A stretch of 64,000 bases of DNA from Aurantiacibacter rhizosphaerae (lineage in GTDB: Bacteria; Pseudomonadota; Alphaproteobacteria; Sphingomonadales; Sphingomonadaceae). The stretch lies in assembly GCF_009807005.1 (NCBI RefSeq), contig NZ_WUBR01000001.1, positions 1,240,001-1,304,000 of the forward strand, read 5' to 3'. Each line of letters opens with the position of its first letter. Positions within the stretch are counted from its first letter, which is position 1. Below, piece after piece: positions 1-8,663 of the stretch. The translations under genes were made by a program, and so were the position numbers. The notes under the pieces are model-generated. The model was not told the origin of the DNA. It saw only the letters and a program-made list of their open reading frames with translations, and made no database searches.

Positions 1-2
1 AC

Positions 3-461
3 GATGCGGCCTGCGTGATGCATGCCCATACCGAGGCCTCCATCGCGGTGGCCAATTACAAGCAGGGCCTGCTCCCGCTTACCCAGCATGCCCTGCGGTT
101 TTACGGGCGTACGGGTTACCTCGACTATTGCGGCTTTTTCGATTCTTCGGAGAAGCGCGATCGCATCCCGGCAGCGCTGGGCAAGGGCGACGTGCTGATG
201 CTGCGCAATCACGGTCCGCTGGTCGTCGGGCCGAGCGTCCGCATCGCGTTTTCGCGCATGTATTACCTTGAGCGGGCCTGCCGTATGCAGGTGGCATCGC
301 TTTCGCAATGCACTGATCCAGCCGAAGAGCTTGTCTATGTCGAGGCCGGGGAATGCGAAACGCTGTCCAACGCCTTCCAGGGTGGAAGCGATGTGATCGA
401 TCGCGAATGGGAAGCGCTGGTGCGCATGCTCGACCGGACCAATCCCGGCTACGACGAATAG
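3..461 (+). CDS. Class II aldolase/adducin family protein (5' end outside window)
   Basis: This is the C-terminal part of a class II aldolase/adducin-fold enzyme; the frame is open to the left edge, so the true start lies outside the window. The zinc-binding HxH motif appears as VMHAHT near the left end and the third ligand is the His of LRNHGPLVVG. In the family these residues hold a Zn ion for retro-aldol cleavage or decarboxylation of phosphorylated or free hydroxy-keto acids. It stops 3 bp from the convergent 2-hydroxyacid dehydrogenase gene. Its place at the edge of a catabolic cluster suggests it cleaves or decarboxylates an intermediate, but the substrate cannot be read from sequence. 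Confidence 0.85.
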   Translation, partial: DAACVMHAHTEASIAVANYKQGLLPLTQHALRFYGRTGYLDYCGFFDSSEKRDRIPAALGKGDVLMLRNHGPLVVGPSVRIAFSRMYYLERACRMQVASLSQCTDPAEELVYVEAGECETLSNAFQGGSDVIDREWEALVRMLDRTNPGYDE

Positions 462-464
462 CGG

Positions 465-1406
465 TCAGGTAAAATATGGCGTCAGCAGTTCCTCGCCGGA
501 AATGCAGCGCCGCACATTTTCGCGCAACTGGCCGAACATGTCTTCGCCAGCCTCCTGTGTGAAGCCGGCAATATGCGGGCTGAGAACGCAGTTGGGCACG
601 TCCTTCCAAAGGGCCGCGTCGGTTGGCTCTTCAAGGAAAACGTCGAGCCCGGCCCCGCCAAGCTGGCCCGACATCAGGGCACTGCGCAGGGCACTTTCGT
701 CAACGAGCATGCCCCGCGTGAAGTTTATCATAATACCCCTGGGGCCGAGCGCATCGAGGACCGAACGGTTAATCATGCCGGCATTCTGTGCACTAGCCGC
801 GCAGGCGAGGAACAGGACGTCCGCCCATTCGGCGAGAGCGCCCAGCGATCCGACGCGCTCGTAAGGGGCATCCGGCTTCTCTCGCGGTCCCCACCAGCGC
901 ACGTCCATTGCATGGGCGGCAGCGCGCGTCGCGACTTCAGATCCAATCCTGCCAAGCCCGACGATACCCGCCCGCTTTCCCTTCAAGGAGGGACGCGGCG
1001 CCAGGCCCTGTAGGAAGCCCTGCTGCCAGCCACCGTCGCGGACAAGCGCATCTGCCTGCAACACACTGTGCCACTGCGCCAGCATGAGCGCGAAGGCCTG
1101 ATCGGCCACATCATGCGCATTGACCCCTGCCGCCGTAGTAAGCTGGATGCCGCGCCGTTCGAGTAGATCGCAATCGATGGCCTCGATCCCCGTGGAGAAG
1201 CAGGCCACCAGCTTGAGGGCAGGCAGCTTTGCGACCAGATCCGGATCGAACGTGCTTCCCGCCGTCACCATGATCTCAACACTCGCCAGCACATCGTCTG
1301 ACAGGCCATCGGCGATCTCGTCCGGTCCGATCATTGGCCAGCCGGAGTTCCACTCGGCGGAGCGGTCATACAGAAACCTGGCCGGGACTATGATCGGTGC
1401 AGTCAC
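465..1406 (-). CDS. D-isomer-specific 2-hydroxyacid dehydrogenase (NAD(P)-dependent)
   Basis: A 313-residue enzyme of the D-2-hydroxyacid dehydrogenase family, which interconverts 2-oxo acids and D-2-hydroxyacids. The Rossmann motif GLGRIG is at residues 150-155. The catalytic triad fits Arg231 (NFTRGML), Glu260 (FLEEPTD) and His278 (LSPHIAGF). Length is normal for the short members (hydroxypyruvate/glyoxylate reductase-like). It follows the BKACE gene on the minus strand by only 3 bp, so the two are almost certainly co-transcribed. It is soluble and cytosolic, with no signal peptide. The exact 2-oxo acid is unknown. Confidence 0.9.
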   Translation of the reverse strand: MTAPIIVPARFLYDRSAEWNSGWPMIGPDEIADGLSDDVLASVEIMVTAGSTFDPDLVAKLPALKLVACFSTGIEAIDCDLLERRGIQLTTAAGVNAHDVADQAFALMLAQWHSVLQADALVRDGGWQQGFLQGLAPRPSLKGKRAGIVGLGRIGSEVATRAAAHAMDVRWWGPREKPDAPYERVGSLGALAEWADVLFLACAASAQNAGMINRSVLDALGPRGIMINFTRGMLVDESALRSALMSGQLGGAGLDVFLEEPTDAALWKDVPNCVLSPHIAGFTQEAGEDMFGQLRENVRRCISGEELLTPYFT

Positions 1407-1409
1407 TGC

Positions 1410-2306
1410 CTAGATTCCAAAGCGTTCGCGCGCTTCCTCGACGCTCGCGGGTTCCATACCGAACAGGGCGCCGATCTCCTTCGCCTTTGCCACCATGTCG
1501 TGATTGTGCGTCGCGACCGATCCATCGGGCAGGTGAATGCTGTCTTCAAACCCGACGCGGACCAAGTCGCATTGCATGGACAGGCCAAGCGTAATCATCT
1601 TGAACATCTCGCGGCCGGTCGACGTGATGCCGAAAATCGCTTGCGGAAAATAGCGCAGCCCCTCCTCGATATTGAAGAGCAGGTTGCGGGTAATTGCCGG
1701 AACGGCGCCGAAGCCGCCTCCGTGAAGGAGCCAGATGTTCTTCTGGTGGCGATCGAAAAGTCCTTCCTCGGCATAGCGCATCAAGCGGTGGATCACGCTG
1801 GCTTCGACCACTTCATATTCAAGGGCCGATCCACGCTTGTAGACTTCCTCGATCGTGGAGCGGAGGAATTCAGGCGAATTCACGTAAGGCGTTTCCTTGT
1901 GATATCCGCCTTCCGGGTGATAGAAATCGGCCGATCCCGCTGCCACGCCGAACACATCGGGCTTGGGCTCGATATTCAGCAGTCCAAGCCGCTCCTTGTC
2001 CGTTGGCCAGATAAAGCCGCCGGTCTTCGGATCGCGACGCACGCCGATGCCATTGGTGGTCTGCACGAGGACGGGAGAACGCTTGCGGATTTCCGAGATG
2101 ATTTCCGAATAGACAGCCGTATCGCTGGTGTTCTTGCCGTCGGGCCCGCGCGCGTGGATGTGGATCAGGGACGCACCGGCTTCGTAGCATCGCGCCGCGG
2201 CTTCGCCCAGTTCAACGGGCTGCTTGGGCACGATCGCCCCGTCGCGATCCTGCTGCATCCCGCCATTAAGGGCAGCCGTGATGATGAACTTGTTGCCTGC
2301 AAACAT
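1410..2306 (-). CDS. BKACE family beta-keto acid cleavage enzyme
   Basis: A 298-residue member of the BKACE family (the 3-keto-5-aminohexanoate cleavage enzyme family, formerly DUF849), which condenses a beta-keto acid with acetyl-CoA and splits it into acetoacetate and a CoA ester. The zinc ligands are in LIHIHARGPDG, and the conserved Glu lies in RVGFEDSI near the C-terminus. An in-frame extension to 2522 is open, but family alignment starts at MFAGNKFII, preceded by a GGGGCTCC/AAGG stretch, so 2306 is chosen. It is first in a two-gene unit with the 2-hydroxyacid dehydrogenase. A second, distinct BKACE gene lies at 26900-27835. Confidence 0.88.
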   Translation of the reverse strand: MFAGNKFIITAALNGGMQQDRDGAIVPKQPVELGEAAARCYEAGASLIHIHARGPDGKNTSDTAVYSEIISEIRKRSPVLVQTTNGIGVRRDPKTGGFIWPTDKERLGLLNIEPKPDVFGVAAGSADFYHPEGGYHKETPYVNSPEFLRSTIEEVYKRGSALEYEVVEASVIHRLMRYAEEGLFDRHQKNIWLLHGGGFGAVPAITRNLLFNIEEGLRYFPQAIFGITSTGREMFKMITLGLSMQCDLVRVGFEDSIHLPDGSVATHNHDMVAKAKEIGALFGMEPASVEEARERFGI

Positions 2307-2554
2307 TGCCTTGGAGCCCCTCGTGTCTTCTGGTGGCTGAACATTGCCGGTCCGCCGAAATTCGTCTGTCCTCTCCCCGCGCGACTTGCGTGCTCCGGGG
2401 TATGACCATGGCGAAACTTGGCGATCTGGCTCGTTTGCGGCTGTCCTCTCAAGAGATGACAAACTTCCGCGACAGAGCGTGAAATCATCGTTATCAATAA
2501 AAAGCGTGCTGCACACGGTCAAAACCGGCAGCGCCTGAATAGCGGAGAAGGGAA

Positions 2555-3334
2555 ATGCCTGAAATCAGGCAGATCAATGATTGGCGGTTGCCGGGCACAA
2601 CTGGCGACGCATACGAAAAACTGCTGGCTACGGTGGGGACCGAGGAATTCGGTTCCACGGTTCGCGACTGCATCGCATCGGCCACTGCGGGCGTTCGCCG
2701 CGTCTACCTGTTCGAGGCGACCGGCAGGGAGCACAGCGAGCTACAATATTCTTTCTGCGAACCCAGCCTGACAAGCCTGCTGCCGTCATACCATAAGCAT
2801 TACCTGCAACTGGATCCGGTTTGGGATGCCTATCGCGCGGCGCCTGCCGATCACGACATGGCGCTGCTGCGCATCCGCCCTGGAGACATCGCATCTGCCG
2901 GATTTCGCCGCACCTTCTTTGACGATTGCGGCATAGTTGAGCGGGTATCCTTCATTCAGCGCGGTGCGCAGCAATGGCGCATCATGAATGTGGCAAGACA
3001 TAAGAACGTGGGATGTTTCAGCGACGTCGAACTCTCTTCACTGGTGGCAATTGCCTCGCTGGCCTTGCCCATGCTTCCGCTCAACAGGAAGAGACAAAAG
3101 GCACATCCCCAGTTGACCGTGCCGCAGATGGAGGATCGTTTTGCCAGCCGCTTCGAAGCTTTGACACCGCGCGAATGTCAGGTCTGCGCTCGGGCAGCCA
3201 TTGGCATGAGCGTCGAGGCAACGGCGATCGACCTTGCGATCGCCAAGACTTCGGTCCTGACATATCGGCGCCGCGCATATGGACGTCTTCAGGTGACCAG
3301 CCCATATGAATTATGCGCTCTTGTGACGCAGTGA
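2555..3334 (+). CDS. LuxR-family transcriptional regulator, autoinducer-domain type (LuxR solo)
   Basis: A 259-residue regulator. The N-terminal half resembles an autoinducer-binding domain: HYLQLDPVWDAY carries the conserved Tyr, Asp-Pro and Trp. The C-terminal part is a LuxR helix-turn-helix (TPRECQVCARAAIGMSVEATA, with the family Glu and Gly). The HTH is somewhat divergent. No luxI-type synthase gene is present in the window, so it is a candidate LuxR solo that may sense a catabolic ligand. It is divergent from the BKACE operon and convergent with the triple-SnoaL gene. AGGAGAAGG-like ribosome binding sequence precedes ATG 2555. An inverted repeat overlaps its start codon (see 2556-2571). 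Confidence 0.85.
   Translation: MPEIRQINDWRLPGTTGDAYEKLLATVGTEEFGSTVRDCIASATAGVRRVYLFEATGREHSELQYSFCEPSLTSLLPSYHKHYLQLDPVWDAYRAAPADHDMALLRIRPGDIASAGFRRTFFDDCGIVERVSFIQRGAQQWRIMNVARHKNVGCFSDVELSSLVAIASLALPMLPLNRKRQKAHPQLTVPQMEDRFASRFEALTPRECQVCARAAIGMSVEATAIDLAIAKTSVLTYRRRAYGRLQVTSPYELCALVTQ
2556..2571. promoter_or_regulatory. Inverted repeat over the luxR start codon, possible operator
   Basis: TGCCTGA-AA-TCAGGCA forms perfect 7-bp arms with a 2-bp spacer and overlaps the ATG of the LuxR-type gene. The 12-mer CTGAAATCAGGC in it recurs at 15509-15520, 43 bp before the iclR start. A related CTGAAATCA lies at 9711-9719 before the first BNR gene. This could be an autoregulatory operator, but a chance palindrome cannot be excluded. 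Confidence 0.35.
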
Positions 3335-3424
3335 CAGCACATAATCCCTCACGTGAAATTGAAAACTTATGATCTGGCGCGCCGTATCTGACTGAATGAA
3401 ATAATCCGCATTCTGACAGAAACC

Positions 3425-5539
3425 CTAGTCCTGACCTTCCATCTCGTTCGCCTCGGGCGGGGTGAGTTCGATGTGGATGCCGTCCTGGTCAGGGCCATTG
3501 GGCGGCATCTGGTATCCGTTCGCGATCAGTCTCGATTGCGGCAGGCCCAGGCCGGGCACGCTGTCGGGCCAGTAATATTCGGGCACACGGCCCGAGACCG
3601 GGTTCTTGTAATGGAACCACATCGGCAGGATGTCCGGCCAGGCATAGGTCACGCCCGTGCCGCCGCGAAAATGTTCGGCGCGTCGGCCAAGTTCGGTCAT
3701 CAATATGTCGGGTGGCAGCCTTTCGACAAGCGGGCTTTGTCCAGCCGCCTGGCCGGGCTCGACCGGGGCGACGCCGGCCCAGCCTTCGCGCCAGTTCTGG
3801 GTGACCATGTAATGCTCGTCGATCGTCAGGCTCCACAGGCGCCAAATGCCGTCTTCCAGCACGGCCTGATCATTGGGATACATCCCGGTATTGAACCCGG
3901 CTGACGAAAGGTAGTTCGGAGTTTCCCCTTTTTCCAGCGGCAGGCCGGTGCGCGGCTGGAACAGGCGGGTGCGCAGGTTTGCGGATCGTCCATCGTGCGA
4001 GACGTCGATCACCGGCTGGAACCGCCAGTGGAACGCGATGCTGTCGCGATATTCAGGCGGCTCTCCCCACATGGTGGTGGCGGCGGCCTGGATCCTGTCG
4101 CGGCCGAGGTAGAAGCCGGCAAAGGGCGAATGCTTGTTTCCGTTCTCGGCGAAGATGGATGCCAGTTCGACCCAGTAGAAATCGTCGAGATAATAGCCAT
4201 AGGCGGAAGACACGTTGACCACCCCGTCATACGCCCATGACCGCTGCAATTTTCGCTTTGCATCGATGTAGCGTTCGGCCTCGCCGGTGCCGGTCTGCAC
4301 AGCCAATGGCGGGTCAAGAGCCTCGCCATGCTCGTTCGCACCGGAAATGGTGAAACCAGCGATCTCTACGGGTTGCCCGGTGATCGGATGTGGCTCGGTA
4401 AATGCAGGGAGTACTCCGTGTTGGAGGCGCCACGTGCCGCCATTCCCCCACCCGTCCGCATAGTCCGCTTCCATCAGCGGGAAGATGCGCATCTCGGCGA
4501 TTTTCCAGAGGCCCTGGTGAAGCACGAACTTGTTGCGTAACACCGCAAAGCTCCACCCGGCGCTGTCGCTCGTCCCCTTCATCCCCAGTTCCAGGCCGCG
4601 CGTGTGCGCGGTCTGTTGTCCGGCATCCACCGTCACGATGGTGTCGAACAGGGGGTGCTCGTTGAAATCGCCCTGTTGCAGTCCCTGCGGTCCCATCCGC
4701 TCCATCGCCTGGCGCACGCCATTGGCGCCTTGGAACGTGCCCACGCCGAAGATCTCCACCCGTGCATCGGGCGCGAAGAGGTCGAGCACGTCGTCCCACA
4801 TCTTGCGGTCGACATAGTAGCCGTAGGCGTTCTGCAAATTGCGCACCTCGTCCTCGACATTCAGCGCGCCGATCCGCTGCTCCAGCGTGGCGAGGGTCGC
4901 GTTGGTCGCAGGGGCCGCGCCTTCGGGCGGAGGGATCGGAATACCGGTTTCATCAACGGTGAAGTGGAACGGGAATTGTTTCAGCGGCGCATCGTTCACA
5001 TTCGTCCAGCCGTCGGCATAACTGCCCTCGTACTGGGGATAGTAATGCATTCGGGACAGCTTCCAGCTGCCGCCCTGCAGCACGTACTCGTTCTCGTAAA
5101 TGCCGCCCTCTATCGTGGCGGAACCCCGCCCGTCGCCAGCCATCGTCATCGACATCCAGCGGGACTTGGCGGACTTGCCGTCCGGGGACAGGTTGACGAG
5201 CGGGTCTTCGATAAATTCGGTGTGCAGGGCACCGTTCGAAAGTCCTCGCGGCCCGATGTGATCGGCAAGCCATTCCTGGATCGCTCGATGCCCGCGGATT
5301 GCCTCTTCGCCCCGGACGAACTCTGCGTCATCGGTGAAAAGGGCGGCCATTTCTGCGGTCAGCCCGAATTGCGCGAACTGGGCGTAGAAACGCTGCACGT
5401 CCTTCACCTCCCGCACCGATTCCACGCGTGAGACGTCTCTTGCCAGCTCGTCCAGTTGCGCCCGCGAAACATCCTGCGCGGCAAGTGCGTTGGGCGAGGA
5501 AACGGCCATCAGGGCTGCGAACAGCAGGCGGCGCTGCAT
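3425..5539 (-). CDS. Secreted protein with three SnoaL/NTF2-like domains
   Basis: A 704-residue exported protein. The signal peptide (about residues 1-21) ends in NALAAQ. Three SnoaL-like (NTF2-fold, polyketide cyclase/dehydratase-like) modules follow at roughly residues 35-190, 220-375 and 435-600. Modules 2 and 3 each open with an AYGYY-x-D motif (NAYGYYVD at 237-244, SAYGYYLDD later); module 1 is a diverged copy (FYAQFAQFG). The C-terminus carries the FHYKNPVSGR element that recurs in the paralogue at 19883-21790. NTF2-fold enzymes include dehydratases, isomerases and lignin-dimer formaldehyde lyases; which reaction applies here is unknown. It is convergent with luxR and divergent from the TonB receptor, with which it probably shares a promoter region. 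Confidence 0.82.
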   Translation of the reverse strand: MQRRLLFAALMAVSSPNALAAQDVSRAQLDELARDVSRVESVREVKDVQRFYAQFAQFGLTAEMAALFTDDAEFVRGEEAIRGHRAIQEWLADHIGPRGLSNGALHTEFIEDPLVNLSPDGKSAKSRWMSMTMAGDGRGSATIEGGIYENEYVLQGGSWKLSRMHYYPQYEGSYADGWTNVNDAPLKQFPFHFTVDETGIPIPPPEGAAPATNATLATLEQRIGALNVEDEVRNLQNAYGYYVDRKMWDDVLDLFAPDARVEIFGVGTFQGANGVRQAMERMGPQGLQQGDFNEHPLFDTIVTVDAGQQTAHTRGLELGMKGTSDSAGWSFAVLRNKFVLHQGLWKIAEMRIFPLMEADYADGWGNGGTWRLQHGVLPAFTEPHPITGQPVEIAGFTISGANEHGEALDPPLAVQTGTGEAERYIDAKRKLQRSWAYDGVVNVSSAYGYYLDDFYWVELASIFAENGNKHSPFAGFYLGRDRIQAAATTMWGEPPEYRDSIAFHWRFQPVIDVSHDGRSANLRTRLFQPRTGLPLEKGETPNYLSSAGFNTGMYPNDQAVLEDGIWRLWSLTIDEHYMVTQNWREGWAGVAPVEPGQAAGQSPLVERLPPDILMTELGRRAEHFRGGTGVTYAWPDILPMWFHYKNPVSGRVPEYYWPDSVPGLGLPQSRLIANGYQMPPNGPDQDGIHIELTPPEANEMEGQD

Positions 5540-5957
5540 AGGAATCTCCCGTGATTTTGTGCGTAGAGCGCGTGTTGTCGCCCAGCATGCTGCCAGCGCA
5601 GATGCTGTTCAAGGCCGCATCGTCGGTTCGGCACCAAGGGTGCGGTATCCGTGCCTTCTGGGTCAAACCGGCGGGTCGATTATGCGTTCTTCCGGACAAT
5701 TGAACAGCGCGGCGACGATTGTTGACCGGCCAGCACTTTCAGCGCCGCAAAAGATGCCATGCACCGCTCGGCATCCAACTAAAATACCAGACAAGACAAT
5801 GAAATAAGGGGGTTGTTTCAGGACATGTCTCTTATCCAGCTTGCCGTCTTGACGAAGGCGCCTGCTGTTCATCCAGTCAATTAGCGCCGCCTGCGCAGAC
5901 AAGAGAACGCCGGACGCGCTGCCATATGTGGTTGCGCAACATCAAGGGAGTTTTGGG
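5540..5957. other. Divergent intergenic region, triple-SnoaL gene and TonB receptor
   Basis: This 418-bp gap has no convincing gene. It must hold the promoters of both flanking genes. An imperfect inverted repeat with TGAAAT (5800-5805) and GTTTCA (5815-5820) arms lies about 140 bp before the receptor start. The 10-mer TGAAACAACC (reverse strand of 5811-5820) is repeated upstream of the second TonB receptor at 23682-23691. No clear -35/-10 pair is asserted. Confidence 0.4.
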
Positions 5958-8576
5958 ATGACGTTGAAAGCAACGCTTTACACAAGTTCGCTATTCGCTC
6001 TGTTCGCTTCACAGGCAGCATTTGCTCAGGATGCAGCAAACGATGCGGGCAATTCGCCTGATACTGTACAGGATGCCGCCAGCGATCGGGCCAACGCACG
6101 TGATGACGATGTCATCTTCGTTACGGGCACGAAGATCGCGACCGACGTTCAGGATGTTCCCATCGCCATCACTGCCGTGACAGCCGAAACGCTGCAAACG
6201 CGCGGGATCACGAGCACGGCGGACCTTGGCGGTATCGTCCCGAATGCCAGCTTCCGCAAATCGCAGGGTATTTATGGCCCTGCAGTGTCCGTCTACCTGC
6301 GCGGCATCGGCCAGACCGATCCCCAGTTCAATGGGGAGCCTTCGGTCGCCTACTATATTGATGACGTCTATTACCCCTTCCTCTTCGGTTCGAACTTCGA
6401 CCTGCTCGATCTGGAGCGGGTGGAAGTCCTGCGCGGTCCGCAGGGAACGCTGTTCGGTCGCAACTCCATCGCCGGTGCAATGAACCTCGTCACCCGCCAG
6501 CCAAGCCTGACGGAAGCAACCGGCTTCGTGGAAGTGACCGTGGGCGCATATAACCGGAAGGATCTGCGGGCAGGCTTCACCGTGCCTCTTACCGATACGC
6601 TGGCCGTCGGCGCTTCGTTCATTTCGAAGAAGCGCACCGGCTATCAGGAAATGCTCGATTTCTCTTGCCAGATGTATCTTAACGGCACGCCTGAGCTTGC
6701 CGGCACATTCCCGTTCCAGAGCCCGGAAACCAGTTTCGGGGGAACGCGCGAACCGGATAACTGCGTGATTGACCACCTGGGCGGGGAAAATACGAGAGCG
6801 GTGCGTGGCTCGCTTTACTGGGCGCCGACCTCGACGGTCGAAGTCTCGATCTCAGCCGATTACACCGATCAGAATGACGAAATCCCGGCGGAATACATCT
6901 TCGAAACCGATTATTCGCAGACCCTGACGCGGCCCAATTTCGTGACCGCAGCAGACCAGTTCTCGATCCCCGGCACGCCATTCCGCTGGGATGAAAGGTT
7001 CCAGACGGGCGATCCGTACAAGACCTACGACAACTACTGCGATCCATTTCCCGCAGGTACCAACATTCCGGGCAACAGCTATTACAACGGCTCCATTTAC
7101 AAGGGCGGCTATTGCCACGGTAACACCGTTCCGCTCACCAGCCAGGGCGTGCAGGGCAAGATCATCGTCGGTCTGACCAACAACATCGATTTCACGGCGA
7201 TTGCGGGCTACCGCAAGCTTGACCTGAGCTTCGGTGCGGCATCGGACGGCACCGTACTCAACGATTCCATTATCTATCACGAATTCCACGAGGACCACAT
7301 CACGGGCGAATTGCGCCTGACGGGCCAGTTCGACTGGTTCGATTTCGTGACCGGCGCCTTCTACTACGACGGCAAGGCGGACCACTTCGGCAATCCCACG
7401 GGCGTGCGCGCCGGTACGCAACGGTTCCAGAACGACGTTTACGAACCTTCGGCCCTTGCCGGGTACGTCAATGTCAACGTGCGGCCCACGGACCGGTTGA
7501 GCCTCATCGGCGGCCTGCGCTATTCGCACGACAAGAAGGGCGTCTATTTTGAAAGCCTCACCGACAATACGCCGCCTGGATCGACGGAATTCGTGCCCTC
7601 TGCCGCCAGCACGATTTTCGATATCGAACTGGAGAGCAAGCGTTGGGACTGGAAGGCCGGCGTCGATTTCGAGCTTAACGACAACCTGTTGCTGTATGCA
7701 TCCGCAGGGTCGGGCTATCGCCTGCCGGGCTTCAACGTGCGTCCCTCGCAAGCCGGGCAGGAGGGCCAGACTCCGGGTGAATCGCTCATCAGCTACGAAA
7801 TCGGCGCGAAAGCCGAGTTCTGGGATCGCCGTGTCAAGTTAAACGTCGCAGCGTTCAAGATGGACTTCACGGAACGTCCGGCAGGATTCACCGGCCAGGA
7901 AGGCCAGTGGAACGACAATCTCACCGGCCTCGTCCCCGGCAATTCAACAGTGGTCAGCGCAGGACCGGAAGGATCCGAATTCGCCAACGCCTTCACCACG
8001 TGCCGCCCCTACAATGCGGCCTCCGACGGCCCCCCGCAGCTGAACACCACGCCGGATCAGGGTGTGGGCGTGAACTGCGTGGCGCGGGCCTTCAGCTACG
8101 GCGTGGCTGACGGCACGATCAAGGGCTTCGAAGGTGAGCTGGAAGCAGAGCCCATCGACTTCCTGACGATCAACGGCTCGATCGGTTACAACAAATACAC
8201 GTCCGAAGATAACGCGCAGCGCACCATCGTGCCGGACTGGACCGCCAGCGCCGGTATCCAGTACGAGGCGCAGGTGCCGATGCTGGATGGAACGATCACG
8301 CCGCGCCTCGACTGGTTCTATTCCGGCACGATCTTTTACAGCACGCTGCCGCAATACCAGGAAAGTACGAAGCAGGAAGCTTTCAGCACCTTCAACGGTC
8401 GGATCACCTATCGCAACGATCCGCACGATTTCGAAGTCGCGCTGGGTGCCACCAACCTGTTCAACAACTTCTACTATCGCCAGAAAATCATTTTCCGCGG
8501 CTTCGGCTTGCCGACCAACCTCGGCCAGCCTGCCCCGCCGCGCGAATGGTATCTCAGCTTCAAGAAACGCTTCTGA
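5958..8576 (+). CDS. TonB-dependent outer-membrane receptor
   Basis: An 872-residue outer-membrane active transporter. A signal peptide ends at SQAAFAQ. The plug domain starts near DDVIFVTGTKIA and contains the typical YYIDDVY and LERVEVLRGPQGTLFGRNS strings; the beta-barrel follows and ends in an aromatic residue (YLSFKKRF), as barrels do. GGGAG stands before ATG 5958; an upstream in-frame GTG at 5928 would add a non-signal-like extension and is rejected. The plug resembles the Sphingomonadales FecA/CirA-like receptors used for carbon substrates. It is first in the run of amidohydrolase and BNR genes, but a hairpin at 8589-8620 separates it from them. Confidence 0.93.
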   Translation: MTLKATLYTSSLFALFASQAAFAQDAANDAGNSPDTVQDAASDRANARDDDVIFVTGTKIATDVQDVPIAITAVTAETLQTRGITSTADLGGIVPNASFRKSQGIYGPAVSVYLRGIGQTDPQFNGEPSVAYYIDDVYYPFLFGSNFDLLDLERVEVLRGPQGTLFGRNSIAGAMNLVTRQPSLTEATGFVEVTVGAYNRKDLRAGFTVPLTDTLAVGASFISKKRTGYQEMLDFSCQMYLNGTPELAGTFPFQSPETSFGGTREPDNCVIDHLGGENTRAVRGSLYWAPTSTVEVSISADYTDQNDEIPAEYIFETDYSQTLTRPNFVTAADQFSIPGTPFRWDERFQTGDPYKTYDNYCDPFPAGTNIPGNSYYNGSIYKGGYCHGNTVPLTSQGVQGKIIVGLTNNIDFTAIAGYRKLDLSFGAASDGTVLNDSIIYHEFHEDHITGELRLTGQFDWFDFVTGAFYYDGKADHFGNPTGVRAGTQRFQNDVYEPSALAGYVNVNVRPTDRLSLIGGLRYSHDKKGVYFESLTDNTPPGSTEFVPSAASTIFDIELESKRWDWKAGVDFELNDNLLLYASAGSGYRLPGFNVRPSQAGQEGQTPGESLISYEIGAKAEFWDRRVKLNVAAFKMDFTERPAGFTGQEGQWNDNLTGLVPGNSTVVSAGPEGSEFANAFTTCRPYNAASDGPPQLNTTPDQGVGVNCVARAFSYGVADGTIKGFEGELEAEPIDFLTINGSIGYNKYTSEDNAQRTIVPDWTASAGIQYEAQVPMLDGTITPRLDWFYSGTIFYSTLPQYQESTKQEAFSTFNGRITYRNDPHDFEVALGATNLFNNFYYRQKIIFRGFGLPTNLGQPAPPREWYLSFKKRF

Positions 8577-8588
8577 TTGGAGACGATG

Positions 8589-8620
8589 CCGGGCCGGGCA
8601 AGAATTGTCCGGCCCGGTTT
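8589..8620 (+). terminator. Strong hairpin after the TonB receptor (terminator or attenuator)
   Basis: CCGGGCCGG (8589-8597) pairs with CCGGCCCGG (8609-8617), and three further inner pairs leave a 5-nt loop. Only a short T-tract follows. It lies between the receptor stop and the amidohydrolase start, so it may end most receptor transcripts and lower expression of the downstream enzymes. Confidence 0.6.
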
Positions 8621-8663
8621 CGCAACGCTTGGAGATATTGAAGCCGGGAAGGGACCGGGCGGC

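Noticed and set aside
1500-2405. 301-residue frame antisense to the BKACE gene
   Set aside because: No domain or start signal; the BKACE gene is clear.
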